From: Acanthosoma haemorrhoidale
Taxonomy: Eukaryota > Arthropoda > Insecta > Hemiptera > Acanthosomatidae
Reading direction: 5' to 3'
DNA: 64,000 bases
Assembly: GCA_930367205.1 (NCBI GenBank)
Contig: OV884012.1
Span: forward strand, 38,083,520 to 38,147,519
A model generated the notes under the pieces. It saw nothing but the letters and a program-made list of their open reading frames with translations, had not been told where the DNA came from and did not search any database. The position numbers and the translations under genes were made by a program. Below are positions 13,201-27,501 of the stretch, piece after piece. Each line of letters opens with the position of its first letter. Within the stretch, counting starts at the first letter, position 1.

Positions 13201-16200
13201 CTCCAATACTTAGGGAGATATCGCGGTTTAAAGATAGTGTGTATTGCGGGTTTAGTATCCTTTTTAAATGAAGGGGTAACGAGGGTTTTTGGAAGATAAT
13301 TATTAAACTAGTGGAGATATCGAACTGTAAACAGTTAGAAACTGTTTAGAATGTCTTTCTTTATAAATAGTGAAAGTTTCTGTAAAAAACAGAACATTGA
13401 TGTTTTGAGAAAAAAACAAAGTCTAATACATGCATTTTTTTTTTTCCTAAAAGAAAAAAGGTCTTTGATTTCTTTTATATTGACGTCCTTGATGCAGTTT
13501 TTCATCCTGAATCTAATGGTGGTATTAGTTTTTAAATATCCCCAATACTTAAGGAGATATCACGGTTTAAAGATAGTGTGTATTGCGGGTTTAGTATCCT
13601 TTTTAAATGAAGGGGCAACGAGGGTTTTTGGAAGATAATTATTAAACTAGTGGAGATATCGAACTGTAAACAGTTAGAAACTGTTTAGAATGTCTTTCTT
13701 TATAAATAGTGAAAGTTTCTGCAAAAAACAGAACATTGATGTTTTGAGAAAAAAACAAAGTCTAATACATGCATTTTTTTTTTACCTAAAAAAAAAAAGG
13801 TCTTTGATTTCTTTTATATTGACGTCCTTGATGCAGTTTTTCATCCTGAATCCAATGGTGGTATTAGTTTTAAATATCTCCAATACTTAGGGAGATATCG
13901 CGGTTTAAAGATAGTGTGTATTGCGGGTTTAGTATCCTTTTTAAATAAAGGGGTAACGAGGGTTTTTGGAAGATAATTATTAAACTAGTGGAGATATCGA
14001 ACTGTAAACAGTTAGAAACTGTTTAGAATGTCTTTCTTTATAAATAGTGAAAGTTTCTGTAAAAAACAGAACATTGATGTTTTGAGAAAAAAACAAAGTC
14101 TAATACATGCATTTTTTTTTTTCCTAAAAGAAAAAAGGTCTTTGATTTCTTTTATATTGACGTCCTTGATGCAGTTTTTCATCCTGAATCTAATGGTGGT
14201 ATTAGTTTTTAAATATCCCCAATACTTAAGGAGATATCACGGTTTAAAGATAGTGTGTATTGCGGGTTTAGTATCCTTTTTAAATGAAGGTGCAACGAGG
14301 GTTTTTGGAAGATAATTATTAAACTAGTGGAGATATCGAACTGTAAACAGTTAGAAACTGTTTAGAATGTCTTTCTTTATAAATAGTGAAAGTTTCTGCA
14401 AAAAACAGAACATTGATGTTTTGAGAAAAAAACAAAGTCTAATACATGCATTTTTTTTTTACCTAAAAAAAAAAAGGTCTTTGATTTCTTTTATATTGAC
14501 GTCCTTGATGCAGTTTTTCATCCTGAATCCAATGGTGGTATTAGTTTTTAAATATCTCCAATACTTAAGGAGATATCACGGTTTAAAGATAGTGTGTATT
14601 GCGGGTTTAGTATCCTTTTTAAATGAAGGTGCAACGAGGGTTTTTGGAAGATAATTATTAAACTAGTGGAGATATCGAACTGTAAACAGTTAAAAACTGT
14701 TTAGAAAGTCCTTCTTTATAAATGGTGAAAGTTTCTGCAAAAAACAGAACATTGATGTTTTGAGAAAAAAACAAAGTCTAATCATGAATTTTTTTTTACC
14801 TAAAAAAAAAAATGGTCTTTGATTTCTTTTATATTGACGTCCTTGATGCAGTTTTTCATCCTGAATCCAATGGTGGTATTAGTTTTTAAATATCCCCAAT
14901 ACTTAAGGAGATATCACGGTTTAAAGATAGTGTGTATTGCGGGTTTAGTATCCTTTTTAAATGAAGGGGCAACGAGGGTTTTGGTAGATAATTATTAAAC
15001 TAGTGGAGATATCGAACTGTAAACAGTTAGAAACTGTTTAGACTGTCCTTCTTTATAAATGGTGAAAGTTTCTGCAAAAAACAGAACATTGATGTTTTGA
15101 GAAAAAAACAAAGTCTAATACATGCATTTTTTTTTTACCTAAAAAAAAAAAGGTCTTTGATTTCTTTTATATTGACGTCTTTGATGCAGGTTTTCATCCT
15201 GAATCCAATGGTGGTATTAGTTTTTAAATATCCCCAATACTTAAGGAGATATCACGGTTTAAAGATAGTGTGTATTGCGGGTTTAGTATCCTTTTTAAAT
15301 GAAGGTGCAACGAGGGTTTTTGGAAGATAATTATTATACTAGTGGAGATATCGAACTGTAAACAGTTAGAAACTGTTTAGAATGTCCTTCTTTATAAATG
15401 GTGAAAGTTTCTGCAAAAAACAGAACATTGATGTTTTGAGAAAAAAACAAAGTCTAATACATGCATTTTTTTTTACCTAAAAAAAAAAAGGTCTATGATT
15501 TCTTTTATATTGACGTCCTTGATGCAGTTTTTCATCCTGAATCCAATGGTGGTATTAGTTTTTAAATATCCCCAATACTTAAGGAGATATCACGGTTTAA
15601 AGATAGTGTGTATTGCGGGTTTAGTATCCTTTTTAAATGAAGGGGCAACGAGGGTTTTTGGAAGATAATTATTAAACTAGTGGAGATATCGAACTGTATA
15701 CAGTTAGAAACTGTTTAGAATGTCCTTCTTTATAAATGGTGAAAGTTTCTGCAAAAAACAGAACATTGATGTTTTGAGAAAAAAACAAAGTCTAATACAT
15801 GAATTTTTTTTTACCTAAAAAAAAAAATGGTCTTTGATTTCTTTTATATTGACGTCCTTGATGCAGTTTTTCATCCTGAATCCAATGGTGGTATTAGTTT
15901 TTAAATATCTCCAATACTTAGGGAGATATCGCGGTTTAAAGATAGTGTGTATTGCGGGTTTAGTATCCTTTTTAAATGAAGGGGTAACGAGGGTTTTTGG
16001 AAGATAATTATTAAACTAGTGGAGATATCGAACTGTAAACAGTTAGAAACTGTTTAGAATGTCTTTCTTTATAAATAGTGAAAGTTTCTGCAAAAAACAG
16101 AACATTGATGTTTTGAGAAAAAAACAAAGTCTAATACATGCATTTTTTTTTTTCCTAAAAGAAAAAAGGTCTTTGATTTCTTTTATATTGACGTCCTTGA

Positions 16201-18400
16201 TGCAGTTTTTCATCCTGAATCTAATGGTGGTATTAGTTTTTAAATATCCCCAATACTTAAGGAGATATCACGGTTTAAAGATAGTGTGTATTGCGGTTTA
16301 GGTATCCTTTTTAAATGAAGGGGCAACGAGGGTTTTTGGAAGATAATTATTAAACTAGTGGAGATATCGAACTGTAAACAGTTAGAAACTGTTTAGAATG
16401 TCCTTCTTTATAAATGGTGAAAGTTTCTGCAAAAAACAGAACATTGATGTTTTGAGAAAAAAACAAAGTCTAATACATGCATTTTTTTTTTACCTAAAAA
16501 AAAAAAGGTCTTTGATTTCTTTTATATTGACGTCCTTGATGCAGTTTTTCATCCTGAATCCAATGGTGGTATTAGTTTTTAAATATCCCCAATACTTAAG
16601 GAGATATCACGGTTTAAAGATAGTGTGTATTGCGGGTTTAGTATTCTTTTTAAATGAAGGGGCAACGAGGGTTTTTGGAAGATAATTATTAAACTAGTGG
16701 AGATATCGAACTGTAAACAGTTAGAAACTGTTTAGAATGTCCTTCTTTATAAATGGTGAAAGTTTCTGCAAAAAATAGAACATTGATGTTTTGAGAAAAA
16801 AACAAAGTCTAATACATGAATTTTTTTTTACCTAAAAAAAAAAAGGTCTTTGATTTCTTTTATATTGACGTCCTTGATGCAGTTTTTCATCCTGAATCCA
16901 ATGGTGGTATTAGTTTTAAATATCTCCAATACTTAGGGAGATATCGCGGTTTAAAGATAGTGTGTATTGCGGGTTTAGTATCCTTTTTAAATGAAGGGGT
17001 AACGAGGGTTTTTGGAAGATAATTATTAAACTAGTGGAGATATCGAACTGTAAACAGTTAGAAACTGTTTAGAATGTCTTTCTTTATAAATAGTGAAAGT
17101 TTCTGTAAAAAACAGAACATTGATGTTTTGAGAAAAAAACAAAGTCTAATACATGCATTTTTTTTTTTCCTAAAAGAAAAAAGGTCTTTGATTTCTTTTA
17201 TATTGACGTCCTTGATGCAGTTTTTCATCCTGAATCTAATGGTGGTATTAGTTTTTAAATATCCCCAATACTTAAGGAGATATCACGGTTTAAAGATAGT
17301 GTGTATTGCGGGTTTAGTATCCTTTTTAAATGAAGGGGCAACGAGGGTTTTTGGAAGATAATTATTAAACTAGTGGAGATATCGAACTGTAAACAGTTAG
17401 AAACTGTTTAGAATGTCTTTCTTTATAAATAGTGAAAGTTTCTGCAAAAAACAGAACATTGATGTTTTGAGAAAAAAACAAAGTCTAATACATGCATTTT
17501 TTTTTTACCTAAAAAAAAAAAGGTCTTTGATTTCTTTTATATTGACGTCCTTGATGCAGTTTTTCATCCTGAATCCAATGGTGGTATTAGTTTTAAATAT
17601 CTCCAATACTTAGGGAGATATCGCGGTTTAAAGATAGTGTGTATTGCGGGTTTAGTATCCTTTTTAAATAAAGGGGTAACGAGGGTTTTTGGAAGATAAT
17701 TATTAAACTAGTGGAGATATCGAACTGTAAACAGTTAGAAACTGTTTAGAATGTCTTTCTTTATAAATAGTGAAAGTTTCTGTAAAAAACAGAACATTGA
17801 TGTTTTGAGAAAAAAACAAAGTCTAATACATGCATTTTTTTTTTTCCTAAAAGAAAAAAGGTCTTTGATTTCTTTTATATTGACGTCCTTGATGCAGTTT
17901 TTCATCCTGAATCTAATGGTGGTATTAGTTTTTAAATATCCCCAATACTTAAGGAGATATCACGGTTTAAAGATAGTGTGTATTGCGGGTTTAGTATCCT
18001 TTTTAAATGAAGGGGCAACGAGGGTTTTTGGAAGATAATTATTAAACTAGTGGAGATATCGAACTGTAAACAGTTAGAAACTGTTTAGAATGTCTTTCTT
18101 TATAAATAGTGAAAGTTTCTGCAAAAAACAGAACATTGATGTTTTGAGAAAAAAACAAAGTCTAATACATGCATTTTTTTTTTACCTAAAAAAAAAAAGG
18201 TCTTTGATTTCTTTTATATTGACGTCCTTGATGCAGTTTTTCATCCTGAATCCAATGGTGGTATTAGTTTTTAAATATCTCCAATACTTAAGGAGATATC
18301 ACGGTTTAAAGATAGTGTGTATTGCGGGTTTAGTATCCTTTTTAAATGAAGGTGCAACGAGGGTTTTTGGAAGATAATTATTAAACTAGTGGAGATATCG
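10279..18400 (+). repeat. Tandem pair of 13-unit and 11-unit higher-order repeats
   Basis: The variant GTTAAAAACTGTTTAGAAAG marks block starts at 10279, 14678 and 18401, giving blocks of 4399 bp (13 units) and 3723 bp (11 units). Most units pair one-to-one between the blocks. The extra two units of the longer block correspond to an internal 676-bp tandem duplication at about 12.4-13.3 kb, where the units starting near 12417 and 12675 are repeated near 13093 and 13351. The order of events can therefore be read from the sequence. Confidence 0.8.
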
Positions 18401-21400
18401 AACTGTAAACAGTTAAAAACTGTTTAGAAAGTCCTTCTTTATAAATGGTGAAAGTTTCTGCAAAAAACAGAACATTGATGTTTTGAGAAAAAAACAAAGT
18501 CTAATCATGAATTTTTTTTTACCTAAAAAAAAAAATGGTCTTTGATTTCTTTTATATTGACGTCCTTGATGCAGTTTTTCATCCTGAATCCAATGGTGGT
18601 ATTAGTTTTTAAATATCCCCAATACTTAAGGAGATATCACGGTTTAAAGATAGTGTGTATTGCGGGTTTAGTATCCTTTTTAAATGAAGGGGCAACGAGG
18701 GTTTTGGTAGATAATTATTAAACTAGTGGAGATATCGAACTGTAAACAGTTAGAAACTGTTTAGACTGTCCTTCTTTATAAATGGTGAAAGTTTCTGCAA
18801 AAAACAGAACATTGATGTTTTGAGAAAAAAACAAAGTCTAATACATGCATTTTTTTTTTACCTAAAAAAAAAAAGGTCTTTGATTTCTTTTATATTGACG
18901 TCTTTGATGCAGGTTTTCATCCTGAATCCAATGGTGGTATTAGTTTTTAAATATCTCCAATACTTAAGGAGATATCACGGTTTAAAGATAGTGTGTATTG
19001 CGGGTTTAGTATCCTTTTTAAATGAAGGTGCAACGAGGGTTTTTGGAAGATAATTATTATACTAGTGGAGATATCGAACTGTAAACAGTTAGAAACTGTT
19101 TAGAATGTCCTTCTTTATAAATGGTGAAAGTTTCTGCAAAAAAACAGAACATTGATGTTTTGAGAAAAAAACAAAGTCTAATACATGCATTTTTTTTTAC
19201 CTAAAAAAAAAAAGGTCTATGATTTCTTTTATATTGACGTCCTTGATGCAGTTTTTCATCCTGAATCCAATGGTGGTATTAGTTTTTAAATATCCCCAAT
19301 ACTTAAGGAGATATCACGGTTTAAAGATAGTGTGTATTGCGGGTTTAGTATCCTTTTTAAATGAAGGGGCAACGAGGGTTTTTGGAAGATAATTATTAAA
19401 CTAGTGGAGATATCGAACTGTATACAGTTAGAAACTGTTTAGAATGTCCTTCTTTATAAATGGTGAAAGTTTCTGCAAAAAACAGAACATTGATGTTTTG
19501 AGAAAAAAACAAAGTCTAATACATGAATTTTTTTTTACCTAAAAAAAAAAAATGGTCTTTGATTTCTTTTATATTGACGTCCTTGATGCAGTTTTTCATC
19601 CTGAATCCAATGGTGGTATTAGTTTTTAAATATCCCCAATACTTAAGGAGATATCGCGGTTTAAAGATAGTGTGTATTGCGGGTTTAGTATCCTTTTTAA
19701 ATGAAGGGGCAACGAGGGTTTTTGGAAGATAATTATTAAACTAGTGGAGATATCGAACTGTATACAGTTAGAAACTGTTTAGAATGTCCTTCTTTACAAA
19801 TGGTGAAAGTTTCTGCAAAAAACAGAACATTGATGTTTTGAGAAAAAAACAAAGTCTAATACATGAATTTTTTTTTACCTAAAAAAAAAAAAGGTCTTTG
19901 ATTTCTTTTATATTGACGTCCTTGATGCAGTTTTTCATCCTGAATCCAATGGTGGTATTAGTTTTTAAATATCCCCAATACTTAAGGAGATATCACGGTT
20001 TAAAGATAGTGTGTATTGCGGGTTTAGTATCCTTTTTAAATGAAGGGGCAACGAGGGTTTTTGGAAGATAATTATTAAACTAGTGGAGATATCGAACTGT
20101 AAACAGTTAGAAACTGTTTAGAATGTCCTTCTTTACAAATGGTGAAAGTTTCTGCAAAAAACAGAACATTGATGTTTTGAGAAAAAAACAAAGTCTAATA
20201 CATGAATTTTTTTTTACCTAAAAAAAAAAAAGGTCTTTGATTTCTTTTATATTGACGTCCTTGATGCAGTTTTTCATCCTGAATCCAATGGTGGTATTAG
20301 TTTTTAAATATCCCCAATACTTAAGGAGATATCACGGTTTAAAGATAGTGTGTATTGCGGTTTTGGTATCCTTTTTAAATGAAGGGGCAACCAGGGTTTT
20401 TGGAAGATAATTATTAAACTAGTGGAGATATCGAACTGTAAACAGTTAGAAACTGTTTAGACTGTCCTTCTTTATAAATGGTGAAAGTTTCTGCAAAAAA
20501 CAGAACATTGATGTTTTGAAAAAAAAACAAAGTCTAATACATGCATTTTTTTTTTACCTAAAAAAAAAAAGGTCTTTGATTTCTTTTATATTGACGTCCT
20601 TGATGCAGTTTTTCATCCTGAATCCAATGGTGGTATTAGTTTTTAAATATCCCCAATACTTAAGGAGATATCACGGTTTAAAGATAGTGTGTATTGCGGG
20701 TTTAGTATTCTTTTTAAATGAAGGGGCAACGAGGGTTTTTGGAAGATAATTATTAAACTAGTGGAGATATCGAACTGTAAACAGTTAGAAACTGTTTAGA
20801 ATGTCCTTCTTTATAAATGGTGAAAGTTTCTGCAAAAAATAGAACATTGATGTTTTGAGAAAAAAACAAAGTCTAATACATGAATTTTTTTTTACCTAAA
20901 AAAAAAAAGGTCTTTGATTTCTTTTATATTGACGTCCTTGATGCAGTTTTTCATCCTGAATCCAATGGTGGTATTAGTTTTAAATATCTCCAATACTTAG
21001 GGAGATATCGCGGTTTAAAGATAGTGTGTATTGCGGGTTTAGTATTCTTTTTAAATGAAGGGGCAACGAGGGTTTTTGGAAGATAATTATTAAACTAGTG
21101 GAGATATCGAACTGTAAACAGTTAGAAACTGTTTAGAATGTCCTTCTTTATAAATGGTGAAAGTTTCTGCAAAAAACAGAACATTGATGTTTTGAGAAAA
21201 AAACAAAGTCTAATACATGCATTTTTTTTTACCTAAAAAAAAAAAGGTCTATGATTTCTTTTATATTGACGTCCTTGATGCAGTTTTTCATCCTGAATCC
21301 AATGGTGGTATTAGTTTTTAAATATCCCCAATACTTAAGGAGATATCACGGTTTAAAGATAGTGTGTATTGCGGGTTTAGTATCCTTTTTAAATGAAGGG

Positions 21401-24400
21401 GCAACGAGGGTTTTTGGAAGATAATTATTAAACTAGTGGAGATATCGAACTGTATACAGTTAGAAACTGTTTAGAATGTCCTTCTTTATAAATGGTGAAA
21501 GTTTCTGCAAAAAACAGAACATTGATGTTTTGAGAAAAAAACAAAGTCTAATACATGAATTTTTTTTTACCTAAAAAAAAAAAATGGTCTTTGATTTCTT
21601 TTATATTGACGTCCTTGATGCAGTTTTTCATCCTGAATCCAATGGTGGTATTAGTTTTTAAATATCCCCAATACTTAAGGAGATATCGCGGTTTAAAGAT
21701 AGTGTGTATTGCGGGTTTAGTATCCTTTTTAAATGAAGGGGCAACGAGGGTTTTTGGAAGATAATTATTAAACTAGTGGAGATATCGAACTGTATACAGT
21801 TAGAAACTGTTTAGAATGTCCTTCTTTACAAATGGTGAAAGTTTCTGCAAAAAACAGAACATTGATGTTTTGAGAAAAAAACAAAGTCTAATACATGAAT
21901 TTTTTTTTACCTAAAAAAAAAAAAGGTCTTTGATTTCTTTTATATTGACGTCCTTGATGCAGTTTTTCATCCTGAATCCAATGGTGGTATTAGTTTTTAA
22001 ATATCCCCAATACTTAAGGAGATATCACGGTTTAAAGATAGTGTGCATTGCGGGTTTAGTATCCTTTTTAAATGAAGGGGCAACGAGGGTTTTTGGAAGA
22101 TAATTATTAAACTAGTGGAGATATCGAACTGTAAACAGTTAGAAACTGTTTAGAATGTCCTTCTTTATAAATGGTGAAAGTTTCTGCAAAAAACAGAACA
22201 TTGATGTTTTGAGAAAAAAACAAAGTCTAATACATGCATTTTTTTTTACCTAAAAAAAAAAAGGTCTATGATTTCTTTTATATTGACGTCCTTGATGCAG
22301 TTTTTCATCCTGAATCCAATGGTGGTATTAGTTTTTAAATATCCCCAATACTTAAGGAGATATCACGGTTTAAAGATAGTGTGTATTGCGGTTTAGGTAT
22401 CCTTTTTAAATGAAGGGGCAACCAGGGTTTTTGGAAGATAATTATTAAACTAGTGGAGATATCGAACTGTAAACAGTTAGAAACTGTTTAGACTGTCCTT
22501 CTTTATAAATGGTGAAAGTTTCTGCAAAAAACAGAACATTGATGTTTTGAAAAAAAAACAAAGTCTAATACATGCATTTTTTTTTTACCTAAAAAAAAAA
22601 AGGTCTTTGATTTCTTTTATATTGACGTCCTTGATGCAGTTTTTCATCCTGAATCCAATGGTGGTATTAGTTTTAAATATCTCCAATACTTAGGGAGATA
22701 TCGCGGTTTAAAGATAGTGTGTATTGCGGGTTTAGTATCCTTTTTAAATGAAGGGGCAACGAGGGTTTTTGGAAGATAATTATTAAACTAGTGGAGATAT
22801 CGAACTGTAAACAGTTAGAAACTGTTTAGAATGTCCTTCTTTATAAATGGTGAAAGTTTCTGCAAAAAATAGAACATTGATGTTTTGAGAAAAAAACAAA
22901 GTCTAATACATGAATTTTTTTTTACCTAAAAAAAAAAAGGTCTTTGATTTCTTTTATATTGACGTCCTTGATGCAGTTTTTCATCCTGAATCCAATGGTG
23001 GTATTAGTTTTAAATATCTCCAATACTTAGGGAGATATCGCGGTTTAAAGATAGTGTGTATTGCGGGTTTAGTATTCTTTTTAAATGAAGGGGCAACGAG
23101 GGTTTTTGGAAGATAATTATTAAACTAGTGGAGATATCGAACTGTAAACAGTTAGAAACTGTTTAGAATGTCCTTCTTTATAAATGGTGAAAGTTTCTGC
23201 AAAAAACAGAACATTGATGTTTTGAGAAAAAAACAAAGTCTAATACATGCATTTTTTTTTACCTAAAAAAAAAAAGGTCTATGATTTCTTTTATATTGAC
23301 GTCCTTGATGCAGTTTTTCATCCTGAATCCAATGGTGGTATTAGTTTTTAAATATCCCCAATACTTAAGGAGATATCACGGTTTAAAGATAGTGTGTATT
23401 GCGGGTTTAGTATCCTTTTTAAATGAAGGGGCAACGAGGGTTTTTGGAAGATAATTATTAAACTAGTGGAGATATCGAACTGTATACAGTTAGAAACTGT
23501 TTAGAATGTCCTTCTTTATAAATGGTGAAAGTTTCTGCAAAAAACAGAACATTGATGTTTTGAGAAAAAAACAAAGTCTAATACATGAATTTTTTTTTAC
23601 CTAAAAAAAAAAAATGGTCTTTGATTTCTTTTATATTGACGTCCTTGATGCAGTTTTTCATCCTGAATCCAATGGTGGTATTAGTTTTTAAATATCCCCA
23701 ATACTTAAGGAGATATCGCGGTTTAAAGATAGTGTGTATTGCGGGTTTAGTATCCTTTTTAAATGAAGGGGCAACGAGGGTTTTTGGAAGATAATTATTA
23801 AACTAGTGGAGATATCGAACTGTATACAGTTAGAAACTGTTTAGAATGTCCTTCTTTACAAATGGTGAAAGTTTCTGCAAAAAACAGAACATTGATGTTT
23901 TGAGAAAAAAACAAAGTCTAATACATGAATTTTTTTTTACCTAAAAAAAAAAAAGGTCTTTGATTTCTTTTATATTGACGTCCTTGATGCAGTTTTTCAT
24001 CCTGAATCCAATGGTGGTATTAGTTTTTAAATATCCCCAATACTTAAGGAGATATCACGGTTTAAAGATAGTGTGCATTGCGGGTTTAGTATCCTTTTTA
24101 AATGAAGGGGCAACGAGGGTTTTTGGAAGATAATTATTAAACTAGTGGAGATATCGAACTGTAAACAGTTAGAAACTGTTTAGAATGTCCTTCTTTATAA
24201 ATGGTGAAAGTTTCTGCAAAAAACAGAACATTGATGTTTTGAGAAAAAAACAAAGTCTAATACATGCATTTTTTTTTACCTAAAAAAAAAAAGGTCTATG
24301 ATTTCTTTTATATTGACGTCCTTGATGCAGTTTTTCATCCTGAATCCAATGGTGGTATTAGTTTTTAAATATCCCCAATACTTAAGGAGATATCACGGTT

Positions 24401-27400
24401 TAAAGATAGTGTGTATTGCGGTTTAGGTATCCTTTTTAAATGAAGGGGCAACCAGGGTTTTTGGAAGATAATTATTAAACTAGTGGAGATATCGAACTGT
24501 AAACAGTTAGAAACTGTTTAGACTGTCCTTCTTTATAAATGGTGAAAGTTTCTGCAAAAAACAGAACATTGATGTTTTGAAAAAAAAACAAAGTCTAATA
24601 CATGCATTTTTTTTTTACCTAAAAAAAAAAAGGTCTTTGATTTCTTTTATATTGACGTCCTTGATGCAGTTTTTCATCCTGAATCCAATGGTGGTATTAG
24701 TTTTTAAATATCCCCAATACTTAAGGAGATATCACGGTTTAAAGATAGTGTGTATTGCGGGTTTAGTATTCTTTTTAAATGAAGGGGCAACGAGGGTTTT
24801 TGGAAGATAATTATTAAACTAGTGGAGATATCGAACTGTAAACAGTTAGAAACTGTTTAGAATGTCCTTCTTTATAAATGGTGAAAGTTTCTGCAAAAAA
24901 TAGAACATTGATGTTTTGAGAAAAAAACAAAGTCTAATACATGAATTTTTTTTTACCTAAAAAAAAAAAGGTCTTTGATTTCTTTTATATTGACGTCCTT
25001 GATGCAGTTTTTCATCCTGAATCCAATGGTGGTATTAGTTTTAAATATCTCCAATACTTAGGGAGATATCGCGGTTTAAAGATAGTGTGTATTGCGGGTT
25101 TAGTATCCTTTTTAAATGAAGGGGCAACGAGGGTTTTTGGAAGATAATTATTAAACTAGTGGAGATATCGAACTGTAAACAGTTAGAAACTGTTTAGAAT
25201 GTCCTTCTTTATAAATGGTGAAAGTTTCTGCAAAAAACAGAACATTGATGTTTTGAGAAAAAAACAAAGTCTAATACATGCATTTTTTTTTACCTAAAAA
25301 AAAAAAGGTCTATGATTTCTTTTATATTGACGTCCTTGATGCAGTTTTTCATCCTGAATCCAATGGTGGTATTAGTTTTTAAATATCCCCAATACTTAAG
25401 GAAATATCACGGTTTAAAGATAGTGTGTATTGCGGGTTTAGTATCCTTTTTAAATGAAGGGGCAACGAGGGTTTTTGGAAGATAATTATTAAACTAGTGG
25501 AGATATCGAACTGTATACAGTTAGAAACTGTTTAGAATGTCCTTCTTTATAAATGGTGAAAGTTTCTGCAAAAAACAGAACATTGATGTTTTGAGAAAAA
25601 AACAAAGTCTAATACATGCATTTTTTTTTACCTAAAAAAAAAAAGGTCTATGATTTCTTTTATATTGACGTCCTTGATGCAGTTTTTCATCCTGAATCCA
25701 ATGGTGGTATTAGTTTTTAAATATCCCCAATACTTAAGGAGATATCACGGTTTAAAGATAGTGTGTATTGCGGTTTAGGTATCCTTTTTAAATGAAGGGG
25801 CAACCAGGGTTTTTGGAAGATAATTATTAAACTAGTGGAGATATCGAACTGTAAACAGTTAGAAACTGTTTAGACTGTCCTTCTTTATAAATGGTGAAAG
25901 TTTCTGCAAAAAACAGAACATTGATGTTTTGAGAAAAAAACAAAGTCTAATACATGCATTTTTTTTTTACCTAAAAAAAAAAAGGTCTTTGATTTCTTTT
26001 ATATTGACGTCCTTGATGCAGTTTTTCATCCTGAATCCAATGGTGGTATTAGTTTTTAAATATCCCCAATACTTAAGGAGATATCACGGTTTAAAGATAG
26101 TGTGTATTGCGGGTTTAGTATTCTTTTTAAATGAAGGGGCAACGAGGGTTTTTGGAAGATAATTATTAAACTAGTGGAGATATCGAACTGTAAACAGTTA
26201 GAAACTGTTTAGAATGTCCTTCTTTATAAATGGTGAAAGTTTCTGCAAAAAATAGAACATTGATGTTTTGAGAAAAAAACAAAGTCTAATACATGAATTT
26301 TTTTTTACCTAAAAAAAAAAGGTCTTTGATTTCTTTTATATTGACGTCCTTGATGCAGTTTTTCATCCTGAATCCAATGGTGGTATTAGTTTTAAATATC
26401 TCCAATACTTAGGGAGATATCGCGGTTTAAAGATAGTGTGTATTGCGGGTTTAGTATCCTTTTTAAATGAAGGGGTAACGAGGGTTTTTGGAAGATAATT
26501 ATTAAACTAGTGGAGATATCGAACTGTAAACAGTTAGAAACTGTTTAGAATGTCCTTCTTTATAAATGGTGAAAGTTTCTGCAAAAAACAGAACATTGAT
26601 GTTTTGAGAAAAAAACAAAGTCTAATACATGCATTTTTTTTTACCTAAAAAAAAAAAGGTCTATGATTTCTTTTATATTGACGTCCTTGATGCAGTTTTT
26701 CATCCTGAATCCAATGGTGGTATTAGTTTTTAAATATCCCCAATACTTAAGGAAATATCACGGTTTAAAGATAGTGTGTATTGCGGGTTTAGTATCCTTT
26801 TTAAATGAAGGGGCAACGAGGGTTTTTGGAAGATAATTATTAAACTAGTGGAGATATCGAACTGTATACAGTTAGAAACTGTTTAGAATGTCCTTCTTTA
26901 TAAATGGTGAAAGTTTCTGCAAAAAACAGAACATTGATGTTTTGAGAAAAAAACAAAGTCTAATACATGAATTTTTTTTTACCTAAAAAAAAAAATGGTC
27001 TTTGATTTCTTTTATATTGACGTCCTTGATGCAGTTTTTCATCCTGAATCCAATGGTGGTATTAGTTTTTAAATATCCCCAATACTTAAGGAGATATCGC
27101 GGTTTAAAGATAGTGTGTATTGCGGGTTTAGTATCCTTTTTAAATGAAGGGGCAACGAGGGTTTTTTGAAGATAATTATTAAACTAGTGGAGATATCGAA
27201 CTGTATACAGTTAGAAACTGTTTAGAATGTCCTTCTTTACAAATGGTGAAAGTTTCTGCAAAAAACAGAACATTGATGTTTTGAGAAAAAAACAAAGTCT
27301 AATACATGCATTTTTTTTTACCTAAAAAAAAAAAGGTCTATGATTTCTTTTATATTGACGTCCTTGATGCAGTTTTTCATCCTGAATCCAATGGTGGTAT

Positions 27401-27497
27401 TAGTTTTTAAATATCCCCAATACTTAAGGAGATATCACGGTTTAAAGATAGTGTGTATTGCGGGTTTAGTATCCTTTTTAAATGAAGGGGCAACGAG
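18401..27497 (+). repeat. Higher-order repeat block with 6-unit (~2030 bp) period
   Basis: The block opens with the same marker suite as those at 10279 and 14678. It then settles into a six-unit period: matching units at 20880, 22910 and 24941, and at 21555 and 23585, are 2030-2031 bp apart. A four-unit period (1352 bp) appears at 24577/25929. Many units here carry the TGTATACAG variant. The block is cut by the inversion junction at about 27498. Confidence 0.75.
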
Positions 27498-27501
27498 AGA
27501 G
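27498..27501. other. Satellite inversion junction (forward to reverse)
   Basis: The forward unit stops within its GGGCAACGAG segment. After a few bases (AGAG, possibly filler or overlap) the sequence resumes as the reverse complement of a different part of the unit, beginning AACATCAATG. The two sides are not in the same unit phase. Just inside, the first reversed unit has CACTTTTTATAAAG where other units have CACCATTTATAAAG. Confidence 0.9.

Larger units (their letters stand above)
1..27497 (+). repeat. Satellite array, ~338-340 bp unit, forward orientation
   Basis: Head-to-tail tandem repeat of about 81 units. A convenient unit start is ACTAGTGGAGATATCG, for example at 108, 445 and 787. 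Unit length varies by one to three bases, mostly from changes in the T-run and A-run. Each unit holds, in order: an ACTAGT site, a GGAGATATC box, the AACTGT/ACAGTT dyad cluster, a T9-11/ACCT/A10-12 hairpin, a GACGTC site, and a second GGAGATATC often facing an inverted copy. Units differ mainly by shared diagnostic substitutions rather than random ones, which indicates higher-order amplification. The unit length is close to two nucleosome repeats, common for insect satellites; a centromeric or pericentromeric role is inference. Recurrent open frames of 60-95 codons are by-products of the repeat. Confidence 0.97.

Noticed and set aside
2263..27494. Recurring 60-95 codon open frames in the forward satellite, many starting MSFFIN or MNFFLPKK
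   Set aside because: They recur because the unit is near 339 bp, a multiple of three. Frames switch whenever the T/A runs change by one base, giving chimeric readings. No codon bias, no start context and no known family.
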